This document shows, in pieces, positions 16,537 through 25,532 of a DNA stretch of 47,528 nucleotides. Within the stretch, counting starts at the first letter, position 1, and every line of letters begins with the position of its first letter. A model generated the notes under the pieces. The model worked only from the letters and a program-made list of their open reading frames with translations. It was not told the origin of the DNA and ran no database searches. The translations under genes were made by a program, and so were the position numbers. The DNA comes from Akkermansia muciniphila. Its GTDB lineage: Bacteria > Verrucomicrobiota > Verrucomicrobiia > Verrucomicrobiales > DEV007. Location of the stretch: positions 1-47,528 of the forward strand of contig CAMCXS010000044.1 in assembly GCA_945883495.1 (NCBI GenBank). The letters are read 5' to 3'.

Positions 16537-19293
16537 ATGCTGGCGGAAGATTTCACGCGTGGTTGGGCTCCGTGGGCCACTCTTTGGGTGGCTGCCGCGT
16601 TGGCTTGCCCTCTTGGAGCCACGGATCCAAAGGGCGTCGAGATGTTTGAGCGCGAGATCCGGCCGATTCTCGTGGAGCATTGCCAAGAATGCCATTCGTC
16701 CACCGGCAAGCGCAAGGGGGGACTCGTGCTCGACAGCAAACCCGGTTGGGCTGCCGGAGGGGATTCCGGTAGCGTCATCACACCTGGCGAGCCCGAAGAG
16801 AGTGTGTTGATTGCTGCCGTCCGCTATCAAAACCGCGACTTGCAAATGCCACCGGATAATCGGCTGGCGGATCGGCAAGTGGCGGCGCTGGAGGAGTGGG
16901 TGAAGATGGGAGCTCCAGATCCGCGGAGTGGGGGATCGCAAGCCGAGGCTCCCCGTGGACTCACGGAGGCGGCGGGCCGGGCGTTTTGGTCGTTCCGGCC
17001 AGTGGCGGCACCGGACATTCCGCGAGTTTCCAACCCCGGCTGGGTGCGCACGCCGGTGGACGCCTTCGTTCTCGCCTTGCTGGAGAAGAACGGACTCACG
17101 CCTGCGCCCGCCGCGGACCGTGCTTCTCTTCTGCGGCGAGTGAGTTACGATCTGACCGGCTTGCCTCCTGAACCGGCGGAGCTCGATGCTTTTTTAGCTG
17201 ACGCCTCGCCGGATGCCTGGGACCGAACGATCGACCGGCTGCTCAACTCTCCTCAATATGGCGTCCGCTGGGGGAGGCATTGGCTGGACGTGGTTCGCTA
17301 CGCGGATTCCAACGGGCTCGATGAGAATCTCGGCTTTGGTCACGCTTGGCGGTATCGCGACTATGTGATCGATAGCTTCAACGCCGGAAAGCCATTTGAT
17401 CGGTTCGTCGTTGAACAACTGGCGGGCGATCTGCTCCCGGACGCGACGGCTGAGACCCGAACCGCTACCGGCTTCCTCGCGTTGGGCGCACGAGTGCTCG
17501 CTGAGCCGGACGAGGAGAAACTGCGCATGGACGTGATCGACGAGCAGCTCGACACCCTTGGCAAGGCGTTCATGGGAATCACTTTGGGTTGTGCCCGGTG
17601 TCACGACCACAAGTTTGATCCGGTCACCCAGCGCGATTACTATGGCCTCGCCGCGATTTTCAAGAGCAGCGAGAACTTCGCCCCGAGCAAAACGGGCGCG
17701 ATCAAGCACTGGTTCGAGCACTCCTTGGCCACCGAGGCCGAGTTGGCCAAGGCAAAGGCCGACGACGACCGGATCGCCAAGGCCCGGCAGCAAGCAGCCC
17801 AATTCAAGAGCAGTGCCATCGCTCAATTGCAGGCATCCGCTCGTGCCAAGGTTGGCGATTACCTCGCCGCCGCCGCCTGTATGGCGCCGGAGGCCACCTT
17901 GGTGCAAGCGGAGGCGCTGGCGGAGGAAAAGCAGTTGCATCCCTGGATTTTGCTGCAATGCCGATTGCACCTGTCGTATCACCCTGACCATCCCGTGTTT
18001 GCAGCTTGGCAGGCGCTGGCCGCGTCGGGGGACCGCGAGGGCATTCAGCGGCATTATGGAGAACTCTTCACCGCTGCTGATGCCGCGTGGAAAGCCGCTA
18101 AAGCGGCCGATTCGAGAGTGATGAAGTTATCGGACGCTCGGCTCGAGGCTGCTCGCGCCGCGCTCTACGATCCTGAGGGGCTGCTCGCGCTTCCCACCGA
18201 GCCGTTCAAGGCGTTCGATCCCCAAACGGTGCAAGAATTGGCGCGGCTTGAGGAAGAAGTCCGGGTTCTCGAAAGTGCCGCCTACGACGCTCCGGCCGTG
18301 ATGGGAATTGCTGAGGGACCGAAAGTGATCACCGAAATGCCGATTTACATTCGCGGCAACCATCTCGCCCATGGAGAAGTGGTCCCGCGCGCCGTGCCCG
18401 CCGTGATGCGCGCCCTCTCCAACGACCCGGTCTGGAAGCCAGATCGCAGCGGACGACATGAACTTGCCCAATGGCTGACGCACCCGGACCATCCCTTGAC
18501 CGCTCGGGTCATGGTGAACCGGATTTGGCGTTGGCACTTTGGCACCGGCCTAGTTTCCACCACCGACAACTTCGGCGTCAAAGGCGAGGCGCCGTCGCAT
18601 CCCGAACTCCTCGATTGGTTGGCCCGTCGCTTGGTGGAATCCGGTTGGGACATCAAGTCCCTGCATCGGCTTCTATTGAGTTCGAGCGTCTACCAGATGG
18701 CTACGGTGCACCCGAATCTGGACCAATTCTCGCTCGTCGATCCCGAGAACCGGCTCCATTGGAGGTTCCAACGCCAACGCCTCGAAGCCGAGCAAATCCG
18801 CGATGCCGTGCTCTTCGTCTCCGGCAGTATCGATCTTTCGCTCGGCGGCAAGACGCTTCCGTTGCGCAACCGGCAAATGGTTTTTAATCACACGTCCAAA
18901 GACCACACCACCTACGGCGACCGGCGTCGGTCGGCCTATCTTCCCGTGATCCGGAATCACGTAGTCGATGTGCTGGCCCAGTTCGATTACCCGGATCCCA
19001 CCATGCCCACCGGGAGTCGCAGTTCTACCGTGGTCGCGCCGCAATGCCTCTTCATCCTGAATTCGCCGTTGATCCTCGATGCAGCCGACGTCATGGCCTC
19101 GGCCTCGTTGATGGCTGGTTCCGCCTTGCCGTCCCGGATTGAATGGATCTATCGACGGGCGTTGTCGCGACCGCCCACTGCCGTGGAGCGCATCGAGGCC
19201 GTGCGTTGGATTCGCGAGACCGGGGAAGCGTCGGGTTGGCCGCTGCTTTGCCAAGCGCTCATGGCCTCGAACGAGTTTGTCTACTTGCCATGA
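16537..19293 (+). CDS. PSD1-type cytochrome c / DUF1549-DUF1553 protein, copy 2
   Basis: The frame is open from much further upstream, but that part is the antisense of the DUF72 remnant. The ATG at 16537 starts a signal-like segment (ATLWVAAALACPLGA, about 14-28) and gives 918 residues. CQECH (49-53) is the heme c site in the PSD cytochrome domain. DUF1549 follows, with DAFVLALLEKNGL, LRRVSYDLTGLPP, WGRHWLDVVRYADSNG and CARCHDHKFDPVTQRDYY. An Ala-rich helical linker (about 390-560) leads into DUF1553, with HPLTARVMVNRIWRWHFG, GEAPSHPELLDWLA and a C-terminal YRRALSRPP. This copy has a helical spacer and lacks the beta-rich insert of copy 1. Its stop overlaps the DUF1501 start by four bases (ATGA), so the two proteins are translationally coupled. 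Confidence 0.92.
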   Translation: MLAEDFTRGWAPWATLWVAAALACPLGATDPKGVEMFEREIRPILVEHCQECHSSTGKRKGGLVLDSKPGWAAGGDSGSVITPGEPEESVLIAAVRYQNRDLQMPPDNRLADRQVAALEEWVKMGAPDPRSGGSQAEAPRGLTEAAGRAFWSFRPVAAPDIPRVSNPGWVRTPVDAFVLALLEKNGLTPAPAADRASLLRRVSYDLTGLPPEPAELDAFLADASPDAWDRTIDRLLNSPQYGVRWGRHWLDVVRYADSNGLDENLGFGHAWRYRDYVIDSFNAGKPFDRFVVEQLAGDLLPDATAETRTATGFLALGARVLAEPDEEKLRMDVIDEQLDTLGKAFMGITLGCARCHDHKFDPVTQRDYYGLAAIFKSSENFAPSKTGAIKHWFEHSLATEAELAKAKADDDRIAKARQQAAQFKSSAIAQLQASARAKVGDYLAAAACMAPEATLVQAEALAEEKQLHPWILLQCRLHLSYHPDHPVFAAWQALAASGDREGIQRHYGELFTAADAAWKAAKAADSRVMKLSDARLEAARAALYDPEGLLALPTEPFKAFDPQTVQELARLEEEVRVLESAAYDAPAVMGIAEGPKVITEMPIYIRGNHLAHGEVVPRAVPAVMRALSNDPVWKPDRSGRHELAQWLTHPDHPLTARVMVNRIWRWHFGTGLVSTTDNFGVKGEAPSHPELLDWLARRLVESGWDIKSLHRLLLSSSVYQMATVHPNLDQFSLVDPENRLHWRFQRQRLEAEQIRDAVLFVSGSIDLSLGGKTLPLRNRQMVFNHTSKDHTTYGDRRRSAYLPVIRNHVVDVLAQFDYPDPTMPTGSRSSTVVAPQCLFILNSPLILDAADVMASASLMAGSALPSRIEWIYRRALSRPPTAVERIEAVRWIRETGEASGWPLLCQALMASNEFVYLP

Positions 19294-20669
19294 ACCTCAC
19301 GGATCGACGTCATCTCCTGAAATCGGCAGCCGCGGGGTTTGGGCACCTTGCCTTAAGTGCCCTGCTCGGGGGCGAGGCGAAAGGAGGCAACCGGCCGCAC
19401 TTCGCGCCCCGGGCCAAACGCGCGGTGTTCCTTTTCATGAAGGGAGGGCCGTCGCATGTCGATACCTTCGATCCGAAACCGCTGCTCGATCGCGATCACG
19501 GCAAACCGCTGCCCTTTGCCTTACCACGGGTCACGTTCGCTAAACAAGGCAATCTCCTGAAGTCTCCCTGGAAGTTCCGCCAGCACGGGGAGAGCGGTCT
19601 GCCGATCAGCGAACTCTTCCCCAAACTGGCGCGTTGTGTGGACGACCTTTGCGTCCTTCGGTCGGTCCATGGAACGAATCCAGCGCACGGTGGTGCGTTG
19701 CTCAAATTGAGCACAGGGAGCGACACGCAGGTCCGCCCGAGCCTCGGTTCCTGGGTCGTTTACGGGTTGGGGAGCGACAACGCGAATCTCCCAGCGTTTC
19801 TCACCATCTGCCCGACGTTGGCGCATGGCGGGGTCAACAATTGGGGCTCCGCGTTCCTCCCGGCGCATTGCCAGGGCACACCGCTCGGCACCGCCAGTTC
19901 GCGCGCCTCGGAGGTGGCAGTCCGGCACATCCAAAACCCGCGGCTCGACTCGCCCCAACAACGTCGGCATCTCGACCTGATTCAGGCGATGAATCAACGG
20001 CATCTGGAAACGACGGGAGCCGATCAAGCCCTGGAAGGGCGAATCGCGGCCTATGAGCTCGCCTACCGCATGCAATCCGTGATGCCCGAAGCGCAATCGA
20101 TCGAAAACGAAAGCGCCGCCACCAAACGGCTCTACGGAATCGACGACCCTGTCACGGACAACTTCGGCCGGCAATGCCTCATGGCCCGCCGCTTCCTGGA
20201 GCGCGGCGTCCGGTTCGTCCAAGTGACCCACAGCGACGGCGAGGTCCAGTGGGATCAGCACGGCAATCTCTATCGCGGTCACACCAAGAATGCGGCGGAG
20301 GTGGATCAACCGATCTACGGCTTTCTCACCGATCTCAAGTCGCGCGGTCTTCTCGAAGACACCTTGGTGTTGTGGGGCGGAGAATTCGGCCGGACGCCGA
20401 CCGCCCAAGGCAACGACGGCCGTGATCACAATCCCCACGGTTTCACCATGTGGATGGCCGGCGGAGGCGTGAAGCCCGGTTTCGCCTACGGGGCCACGGA
20501 CGATTACGGCTACTACGCGGTCCAGGACAAGATGCACGTCCACGACCTCCATGCCACGATCCTGCACCTCCTGGGACTGGATCACGAAAACCTGACTTAT
20601 CGCTACGCCGGCCGGGACTTCCGGCTGACCGACGTGTCTGGGACCGTGGCGACGGGGATATTGGCGTAG
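19290..20669 (+). CDS. DUF1501 protein, copy 2, Tat-like signal
   Basis: The ATG at 19290 overlaps the preceding stop as ATGA and gives 459 residues, with DRRHLLKSAAAGFGHLALS (5-23) acting as a twin-arginine-type export signal. Family segments are [120 protein letters not shown] and LHLLGLDHENLTYRYAGRDFRLTD. It is about 25 residues shorter than copies 1 and 3, mainly at the N-terminus. Spacing between PSD1 and DUF1501 differs among the three pairs (36-base gap, 4-base overlap, 3-base gap), but gene order and strand are the same. Confidence 0.93.
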   Translation: MNLTDRRHLLKSAAAGFGHLALSALLGGEAKGGNRPHFAPRAKRAVFLFMKGGPSHVDTFDPKPLLDRDHGKPLPFALPRVTFAKQGNLLKSPWKFRQHGESGLPISELFPKLARCVDDLCVLRSVHGTNPAHGGALLKLSTGSDTQVRPSLGSWVVYGLGSDNANLPAFLTICPTLAHGGVNNWGSAFLPAHCQGTPLGTASSRASEVAVRHIQNPRLDSPQQRRHLDLIQAMNQRHLETTGADQALEGRIAAYELAYRMQSVMPEAQSIENESAATKRLYGIDDPVTDNFGRQCLMARRFLERGVRFVQVTHSDGEVQWDQHGNLYRGHTKNAAEVDQPIYGFLTDLKSRGLLEDTLVLWGGEFGRTPTAQGNDGRDHNPHGFTMWMAGGGVKPGFAYGATDDYGYYAVQDKMHVHDLHATILHLLGLDHENLTYRYAGRDFRLTDVSGTVATGILA

Positions 20670-20689
20670 GCGCGCAAAAGCCACCGTGG

Positions 20690-21078
20690 GCGATCGATCG
20701 ACGTGAAGCGTCGAGGCGACGCCGGAATTCGCGAATGGCTTGACTGGCCACGTCCATGCCGGCGCACTCGATGAGATCAGGAAGCGGCAGAACCGGCAGC
20801 ACGGCGCTGGCTTCGGCAGGCTCGTAGTCCCCGGAAGCGGGGATTAGCTGGTGGACTTCGAGGTCGTCTTTGCGCCAGATCCACAGCTCGGGAATGCCGA
20901 AGCGCTTGTAAAAGGAGCGCTTGCTCAGCCCGCCACAGTTTATGTTGACCTCGATCACCACGTCAGCGCGATCTTCTTCCACGTGAAACACATAGGATTC
21001 ATCGGGAGCAGCCGCAGCCTCGGCTTCGCGTTGCATCATGGTCTCTCCGTTGATGAAGAAATCGATCCAGCGTTCCAG
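20690..21078 (-). pseudogene. Uma2-family (DUF820) nuclease fragment, truncated at both ends
   Basis: From about 21078 the reverse strand reads a core that matches the second half of Uma2 proteins (PD-(D/E)XK fold): PDESYVF, then ADVVIEVNINCGGLSKRSFYKRFGIPELWIWR in the standard order (the D-V-V-I-E-V strand, then the K-x-x-x-Y-x-x-x-G-I-P-E-L-W-I turn), LPDLIECAGM and AIREFRRRL. The N-terminal half of the family (80-100 residues) is missing: a stop lies two codons upstream of the matching part. After about 20707 the frame runs into the antisense of DUF1501 copy 2 without a family-like end. An ATG at 21039 could express the core, but a product lacking the N-terminal half is unlikely to be active. 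Confidence 0.65.
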
Positions 21079-21479
21079 GCATCAAGTCTCCGCTAAGCGA
21101 CCGAGGTGAGATTTGCGGCGTTCGCGCTTGAGGGAGATCGGGAACATGGTCTCGCGGTAGCCCAGGAGAAAGCGGGCGCGGTCGGGAAAGTCCAAGGTGG
21201 TTCTGAGACGCACCCCATGGTTTGCCACGCGGATGGAAGCAATCGTCAAGCGGACTCCACTGGCGGCAGCCCCGCGAAAACCTCGATCAGCGGAAGCGCA
21301 AAGCCCGGGAGTGGGGTTAGGCACGCCAGGACATCGCTGCTCTCCAATGTGAGTGTCCTAGTGTCGCGAAGGGAGCGGAAGCGGTGGCAAAGGAGTCCTG
21401 AACCAAGTCCAACCCGCATGGTGATTTCCGGTCATCGCCTACGCACAGACGATGAGCTTCCAATGATGCGCGCGAATCG
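21079..21479. other. about 400 bases without a recognised gene
   Basis: An 80-codon reverse frame (21324-21082) contains RTTLDFPDRARFLLGYRETMF, which looks protein-like (quoted to show composition), but I cannot assign it to any family. It ends just upstream of the Uma2 fragment, so the stretch may hold the ruins of the missing Uma2 N-terminus or of another gene. No RNA gene, repeat or insertion-sequence end was seen. Confidence 0.35.
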
Positions 21480-22184
21480 CTATTGCTGCCCGCGCTCTCG
21501 CCACATCAGCAGCGCCTTGATCCATCCGTCCAGCCGCCGCCAGTCCGCTGACAGTTCCGTCGCCGCACTCAGATGGCGGAGTTGTTCCCGTGCCTTTTTC
21601 GGATCCTGGGCGAGTTGCGAGCGGAGTTCTTCCAGCCTGGCGCGTAGGGCGGCGAATTCTTCGGCAGCGCTGGCCTCGTCCGCTTGCAGACGGATGCGGA
21701 CGAGCTCGAGGCGCTGGCGGAAGTGATCCCAAACGGACTCCAGATCCTGAGACCAGGTTTCATCTTGATCACCCTCCCGTTTCATCCCGGCCATCCCGCG
21801 CTGCGACTCTTGGAGGGCGCTAAGCACGCGGTCTCGCCAGGTGTCAAACGTTTGGAGGTTCTCAATGTTGAGTTCGTCGCTGAGGACAAAGTCATCGAGA
21901 GCGAGGTTGAGGGCGCCGAGTTCGCGTTGCACGGCTTCCACGTGGGCGACGCTTTCAGAAACGAGGGAACGGAGATGACTCGAAGCGGCCGACGCGGAGA
22001 CCCCGGCTTGCTTGGCAGCCTGGCGCAGCTCCTGGAGGGACTCCTTGCGGCCTTGTTCGAGGACGCGAAGGCATTCGAGGATGCCGCCCTCCAGTTTACG
22101 TTCGAGTTCGAGCAGGGAATCGGCGGTGGGAGTGGACATCCGGGCTTGGGGGTTGGGGTTGGGAGTTGTCTCAACGTCGGCCAT
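21480..22184 (-). CDS. coiled-coil protein of unknown function
   Basis: This is a 234-residue soluble protein with no signal peptide or membrane segment. It is dominated by heptad-like helices: LLELERKLEGGILECLRVLEQ (about 23-43), LQELRQAAKQAG, LVSESVAHVEAVQRELGALNLALDDF, and LELVRIRLQADEASAAEEFAALRARLEELRSQLAQ (about 158-192; boundaries estimated). It ends in Trp-rich DWRRLDGWIKALLMWRERGQQ. I do not recognise a family. The pattern resembles bacterial proteins that act as structural spacers or as partners in complexes. The ATG at 22139 is an alternative start that removes a Pro/Asn-rich leader. The gene is divergent from the WbuC-like cupin and is separated by about 115 bases. Confidence 0.7.
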   Translation of the reverse strand: MADVETTPNPNPQARMSTPTADSLLELERKLEGGILECLRVLEQGRKESLQELRQAAKQAGVSASAASSHLRSLVSESVAHVEAVQRELGALNLALDDFVLSDELNIENLQTFDTWRDRVLSALQESQRGMAGMKREGDQDETWSQDLESVWDHFRQRLELVRIRLQADEASAAEEFAALRARLEELRSQLAQDPKKAREQLRHLSAATELSADWRRLDGWIKALLMWRERGQQ

Positions 22185-22299
22185 TGCCCGGCGCGATCGA
22201 ACGTGATTTTGCCGTAGAACGTTTCGCGTTGCGGCCGGTTACTCTTGACGTTGCGATCCCGCCGGGTCCGTGAAATGCTATACGACCTCAAGATTCACC

Positions 22300-22815
22300 A
22301 TGCTCGCCTTTCCGAACGTATCGGGTCCCGTGTTCCGGCTGACCGAAGAACTGCTCGCTCAGGGATTCGCGGGATCGCGGGAGAGTCCGCGGCGGCGAAT
22401 CATTCTGCCGCTCCACCGGACCCAGGATGCTCCCGTGCAACGAATGCTGAATTTCTTCCAACCGGAGACCTATGTCCGCCCGCACGTCCATCCGATGCCG
22501 GGCCAGACCGAACTCGTCCAGGTAATGCGGGGCCGGTTGGGATTCTTGCTCTTCAACGAGACCGGGGAAATCACCGGCACGCACGACCTCGTCGCCGGAC
22601 CAGAAGCGCTCATCGATATCGAGGCGGGGCAGTGGCACGGGATGATCTGTCTGGCGCCAGACACCGTGATCGTGGAAGTCAAGAAGGGACCCTACTCGGC
22701 GACGGGGGACAAGACTTTCGCGACTTGGGCACCGGACGAAGGCGAAGCCGAGGCATTGGAGCGGCTGGACGCCTGGCGCAAACTCTTTCCGGGCGATCCA
22801 GATGGCGCCTGTTAG
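22300..22815 (+). CDS. WbuC-family cupin metalloprotein
   Basis: From the ATG at 22300 this is a 171-residue single-domain cupin (a GTG at 22270 would add ten residues). The pattern SPRRRIILPLHRTQDAPVQRML followed by PETYVRPHVHP is distinctive of the WbuC family: an Arg-rich opening, then a cupin H-x-H metal site in RPHVHP, then ELVQVMRGRLGFLLF. The second cupin box is IDIEAGQWHGMICLAPDTVIVEVKKGPY, which supplies a further His. WbuC genes often sit in O-antigen or polysaccharide loci, and the function is not proven. Here it is close to an OmpA/BON-like envelope protein (18 bases downstream), consistent with envelope or glycan work. Confidence 0.85.
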   Translation: MLAFPNVSGPVFRLTEELLAQGFAGSRESPRRRIILPLHRTQDAPVQRMLNFFQPETYVRPHVHPMPGQTELVQVMRGRLGFLLFNETGEITGTHDLVAGPEALIDIEAGQWHGMICLAPDTVIVEVKKGPYSATGDKTFATWAPDEGEAEALERLDAWRKLFPGDPDGAC

Positions 22816-22832
22816 CTGGGCGCAGAGAGCGG

Positions 22833-24542
22833 ATGAGACGGAATTACAGAGGATGGCGAGGTTGGGCGGACGGATGGGTTGCGCTGCTCATCGCACCCGT
22901 TTTTGGCCAGTCGGAGCCCCCGATGGCCAATGATGCGATCACGCTGGCCGCGCGCCGGGAAGAGCATGTGGTGGTGCTGGAGGGTCAGGTGCCCTCCGCC
23001 GCGGTGAAAGCCCGGTGGAACCAGGCCGCCCTGGCCACCGGCGCCGGGCATGTGGTCGATCATGTCCGCTGTCGTGGAGGCCTGGGGAGCCAAGCTCCAT
23101 GGATTCCCTCCGCCGTGAGTCATTTGGCCGCATGGCTGCAAGGCATCGACGAAGGCGAGATCCGATGGGGGGCTGGCCGACTGACGCTTTCGGGACGGGC
23201 TCGGTCCGCGGAGATCGCCACTCTCTTGGTGACAGAGGCGACCCGTGCCCTGCCGGGCGGCTGGGTGCTGGAAAATCGTTTGGTTATGGCTCCTCGAGCC
23301 TCCTTGAGAATCCGCTGGGAAGACGGAGCGATGCTGTGCGATGGCGCCCTCCCGAAGGGCGCTTGGCAAGTGCGCAAAGTCGCCTGGACGTCACGCCCCG
23401 GGATCCAGCTCGTGATTCGGGATCGCGTACTGGAAAGTTCCGCCCCCGCGCCCCCTTGGTTAGAGGAGTTGCCGCTGTTTCTGGAGCAGTTTCAGGGCGA
23501 AGTCCGAGAAGGGACGGTGGAGATGGATTCCTCAGTGATTGTTCTCCGGGGCCAGGTCACGCAGTTGGCCACAAAGTTGCGGCTCGGACGCGAGGCGCGG
23601 GCGGTGTTCGGGGCATCAATTGAAGTGCGCAACTATCTCGAGGTCGATCCGTCTACGAGAATGCCTGAGCCGGTAATAGCTGCCGCCGCTCCGCCCCCTG
23701 CGTCGAAACCGGTTGCGTCAATGACTCCGGCTCCGCAGCCCGCGCCGGTGGCGCCGACGGCGCAGAAGACAGTGGCCGCGATGGCTCCGGCTCAACCCCA
23801 AGAGCGCTCTAAGGGAGAGGGCAAGGGGAATCGCGTTGGTGGCATCACGATCGTCGCCGAGGCCAGTTTGGTCCGGCTCAACGGGCAGCTGCCCGACAAG
23901 GCGTTGCAAAGCACGATCGCTGGATCTTGCGAGTCACTACCGGGGAGCCGCAAAATCGCGGATCGCACCGAGATCGTCCCGGAGATCCGCCCCGAACCTT
24001 GGCACGAGGCTATTCCGTCATTCCTGCTCGCGATCTCGGAACATCTCACCCAGGGCGAGTTCCGGATCGAGGATGGGCGGGCTTCCCTGCAAGGCGAGGC
24101 GCGCTCCGCGCAAGGGCGGGACCGCTTATTGGCAGCGGTGGCTCGGGCGTTGCCTGACGATGTTCGCATTGACGATCGCACCACGGTGCCGGCGGAGGCG
24201 ATTTCAGAAGGATTCTCGCGAAACATTTTCTTCAATACCGGGAGCACCTACATCAAGCCGGAGTATCGCGAGCATTTGCGGGAGATCGTCGCGACACTCA
24301 AGGCAAACGAGGCCGGGGCGACATTGCTCATCAAGGGGCACGCTGATCCGAGAGGCGATCCGCAGATCAACGAGAAGTTGAGCAGGGAACGGGCGAAAGC
24401 GGTGTTCAATCACCTGGTGAAGCAGGGCGTGAGCCCCAAATCACTTGAATCTGTCGGCGTCGGCGCGGCCGAATCGGGGGACGGGAGCGGAGAGTATGTC
24501 TGGAAACAAGAACGACGGGTCGAGCTGACCCTCGTAAAGTGA
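22833..24542 (+). CDS. OmpA-family envelope protein with three BON-like repeat units
   Basis: The ATG at 22833, preceded by AGAGAGCGG, gives 569 residues. The frame extends further upstream only as a shadow of the cupin gene. An N-terminal hydrophobic segment (about 11-25) is probably a signal. Three units of about 120 residues follow, at roughly 34-155, 156-275 and 327-445. Each has V-x-L-x-G-Q-x-P near its start, an (A)-P-W-x-x-x-x-P-x-x-L core, a DG/EG-x-x-x-L-x-G-x-A turn and an A-L-P-x-x-x end. The third is separated by a Pro/Ala-rich linker (about 277-325). The C-terminal OmpA domain (about 450-569) has FFNTGSTYIKPEYREHL, LLIKGHADPRGDP, LSRERAKAVFNHLVKQGV and WKQERRVEL, and should bind peptidoglycan. 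BON-OmpA proteins such as ArfA are known; triple units are less usual. Confidence 0.85.
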   Translation: MRRNYRGWRGWADGWVALLIAPVFGQSEPPMANDAITLAARREEHVVVLEGQVPSAAVKARWNQAALATGAGHVVDHVRCRGGLGSQAPWIPSAVSHLAAWLQGIDEGEIRWGAGRLTLSGRARSAEIATLLVTEATRALPGGWVLENRLVMAPRASLRIRWEDGAMLCDGALPKGAWQVRKVAWTSRPGIQLVIRDRVLESSAPAPPWLEELPLFLEQFQGEVREGTVEMDSSVIVLRGQVTQLATKLRLGREARAVFGASIEVRNYLEVDPSTRMPEPVIAAAAPPPASKPVASMTPAPQPAPVAPTAQKTVAAMAPAQPQERSKGEGKGNRVGGITIVAEASLVRLNGQLPDKALQSTIAGSCESLPGSRKIADRTEIVPEIRPEPWHEAIPSFLLAISEHLTQGEFRIEDGRASLQGEARSAQGRDRLLAAVARALPDDVRIDDRTTVPAEAISEGFSRNIFFNTGSTYIKPEYREHLREIVATLKANEAGATLLIKGHADPRGDPQINEKLSRERAKAVFNHLVKQGVSPKSLESVGVGAAESGDGSGEYVWKQERRVELTLVK

Positions 24543-24593
24543 CTTCCGTCATTTGGAAGTTGACCGCCCCACGAAATCGCTAGGGTGGGGGCG

Positions 24594-25487
24594 ATGAACA
24601 AACGCGTGGCAGTGGTTGGAGTCGGCCGGATGGGTGCGAATATGGCGCGTCGGCTCAAGGACACCGGGCATCCGGTGGTGGCAGTGAATGACGTGAACAC
24701 GGCGGTGGCGGCGGAACTCGCGTCGGAATTGGGTTGCGCGGCACCCACGAGTTTGGCGGAAGTGACGGCATCGGCGGACGTCATTATCACAGTTGTCACG
24801 AACGACGCGGCAATGCGGTCGATTTTCTTTTCTGGCCCCGGAAGCTTGCTCGATCTCGCGAGCGGCAAGATTTTCATCAACTGCGCCACCCTGTCCCCGG
24901 AGATTCACCGCGAAGTGAGCGCCGCCGCGGCCGCCACCGGAGCGCGGACGTTGGAAGCAAGCATGGCCTCAAGCATCAGTCATGCCCGGAACGGCCAACT
25001 CTATTTGATGGTAGCGGGTGATCGCTCAGCGTTCGAAGAGTGCCAAACACTGCTGAAGGATCTCAGCGTTAGCATGCGGTTTATCGAAGGTGGACCGGGC
25101 CGCGCCGCCGAGGTGAAAGCCTTGGTCAACATGGTAATGAACATCAACACGGCCGGGTTGGCGGAAGGGCTCGGGCTGGCCGCCGCCTTGGGGCACGACT
25201 TGACGATGATCCGTGAAGTTTTCTCCCAAACCGGGGCGAATTCCCGCGTTCTCGAGACCGATGGCGCCGATATGGTGGCCCGGGAGCACGATTGTTGGTT
25301 CTCCGCCGAGCACGCCGCCAAGGATTCCGGGATCGCCCAAGCACTTGCTCAAGGCAAAGGCTTGCATCTTCCGCTAAACGACGCGACGCAAGCGCAGTAT
25401 GCCCGCATGGCTCGTGAGGGACTCGGGGAATTGGACAAGTCCGGCATCGCCGAGTTGACCTTCCCGGGCCGTCACGCGCACCCCTGA
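24594..25487 (+). CDS. NAD(P)-dependent 3-hydroxyisobutyrate dehydrogenase-like oxidoreductase
   Basis: The start at 24594 is supported by a strong ribosome site (GGGTGGGGG) six bases upstream-adjacent and by the Rossmann motif beginning at once: VAVVGVGRMGANMARRL (G-x-G-x-x-G). The protein has 297 residues, the standard length for beta-hydroxyacid dehydrogenases. A second domain carries GGPGRAAEVKALVNMVM, where the Lys is the family's catalytic residue and the Asn its usual partner. The motif that is normally D-x-P-V-S-G-G is changed to EASMASSISHARNG, so substrate preference may differ from classical enzymes. These enzymes reversibly oxidise small 3-hydroxy acids such as 3-hydroxyisobutyrate or tartronate semialdehyde. 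The DUF5069 gene follows after 45 bases. Substrate cannot be stated from sequence alone. Confidence 0.88.
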   Translation: MNKRVAVVGVGRMGANMARRLKDTGHPVVAVNDVNTAVAAELASELGCAAPTSLAEVTASADVIITVVTNDAAMRSIFFSGPGSLLDLASGKIFINCATLSPEIHREVSAAAAATGARTLEASMASSISHARNGQLYLMVAGDRSAFEECQTLLKDLSVSMRFIEGGPGRAAEVKALVNMVMNINTAGLAEGLGLAAALGHDLTMIREVFSQTGANSRVLETDGADMVAREHDCWFSAEHAAKDSGIAQALAQGKGLHLPLNDATQAQYARMAREGLGELDKSGIAELTFPGRHAHP

Positions 25488-25532
25488 ATTTCATCTTCCC
25501 CTGAATCCATCCCAAAACACTGCATCACTCCA

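Noticed and set aside
22245-22832. A 196-residue N-terminal extension of the OmpA/BON-like protein
   Set aside because: It overlaps the WbuC-like cupin in another frame; the cupin has a complete metal-site pattern, and the OmpA gene has its own ATG with a ribosome site at 22833.
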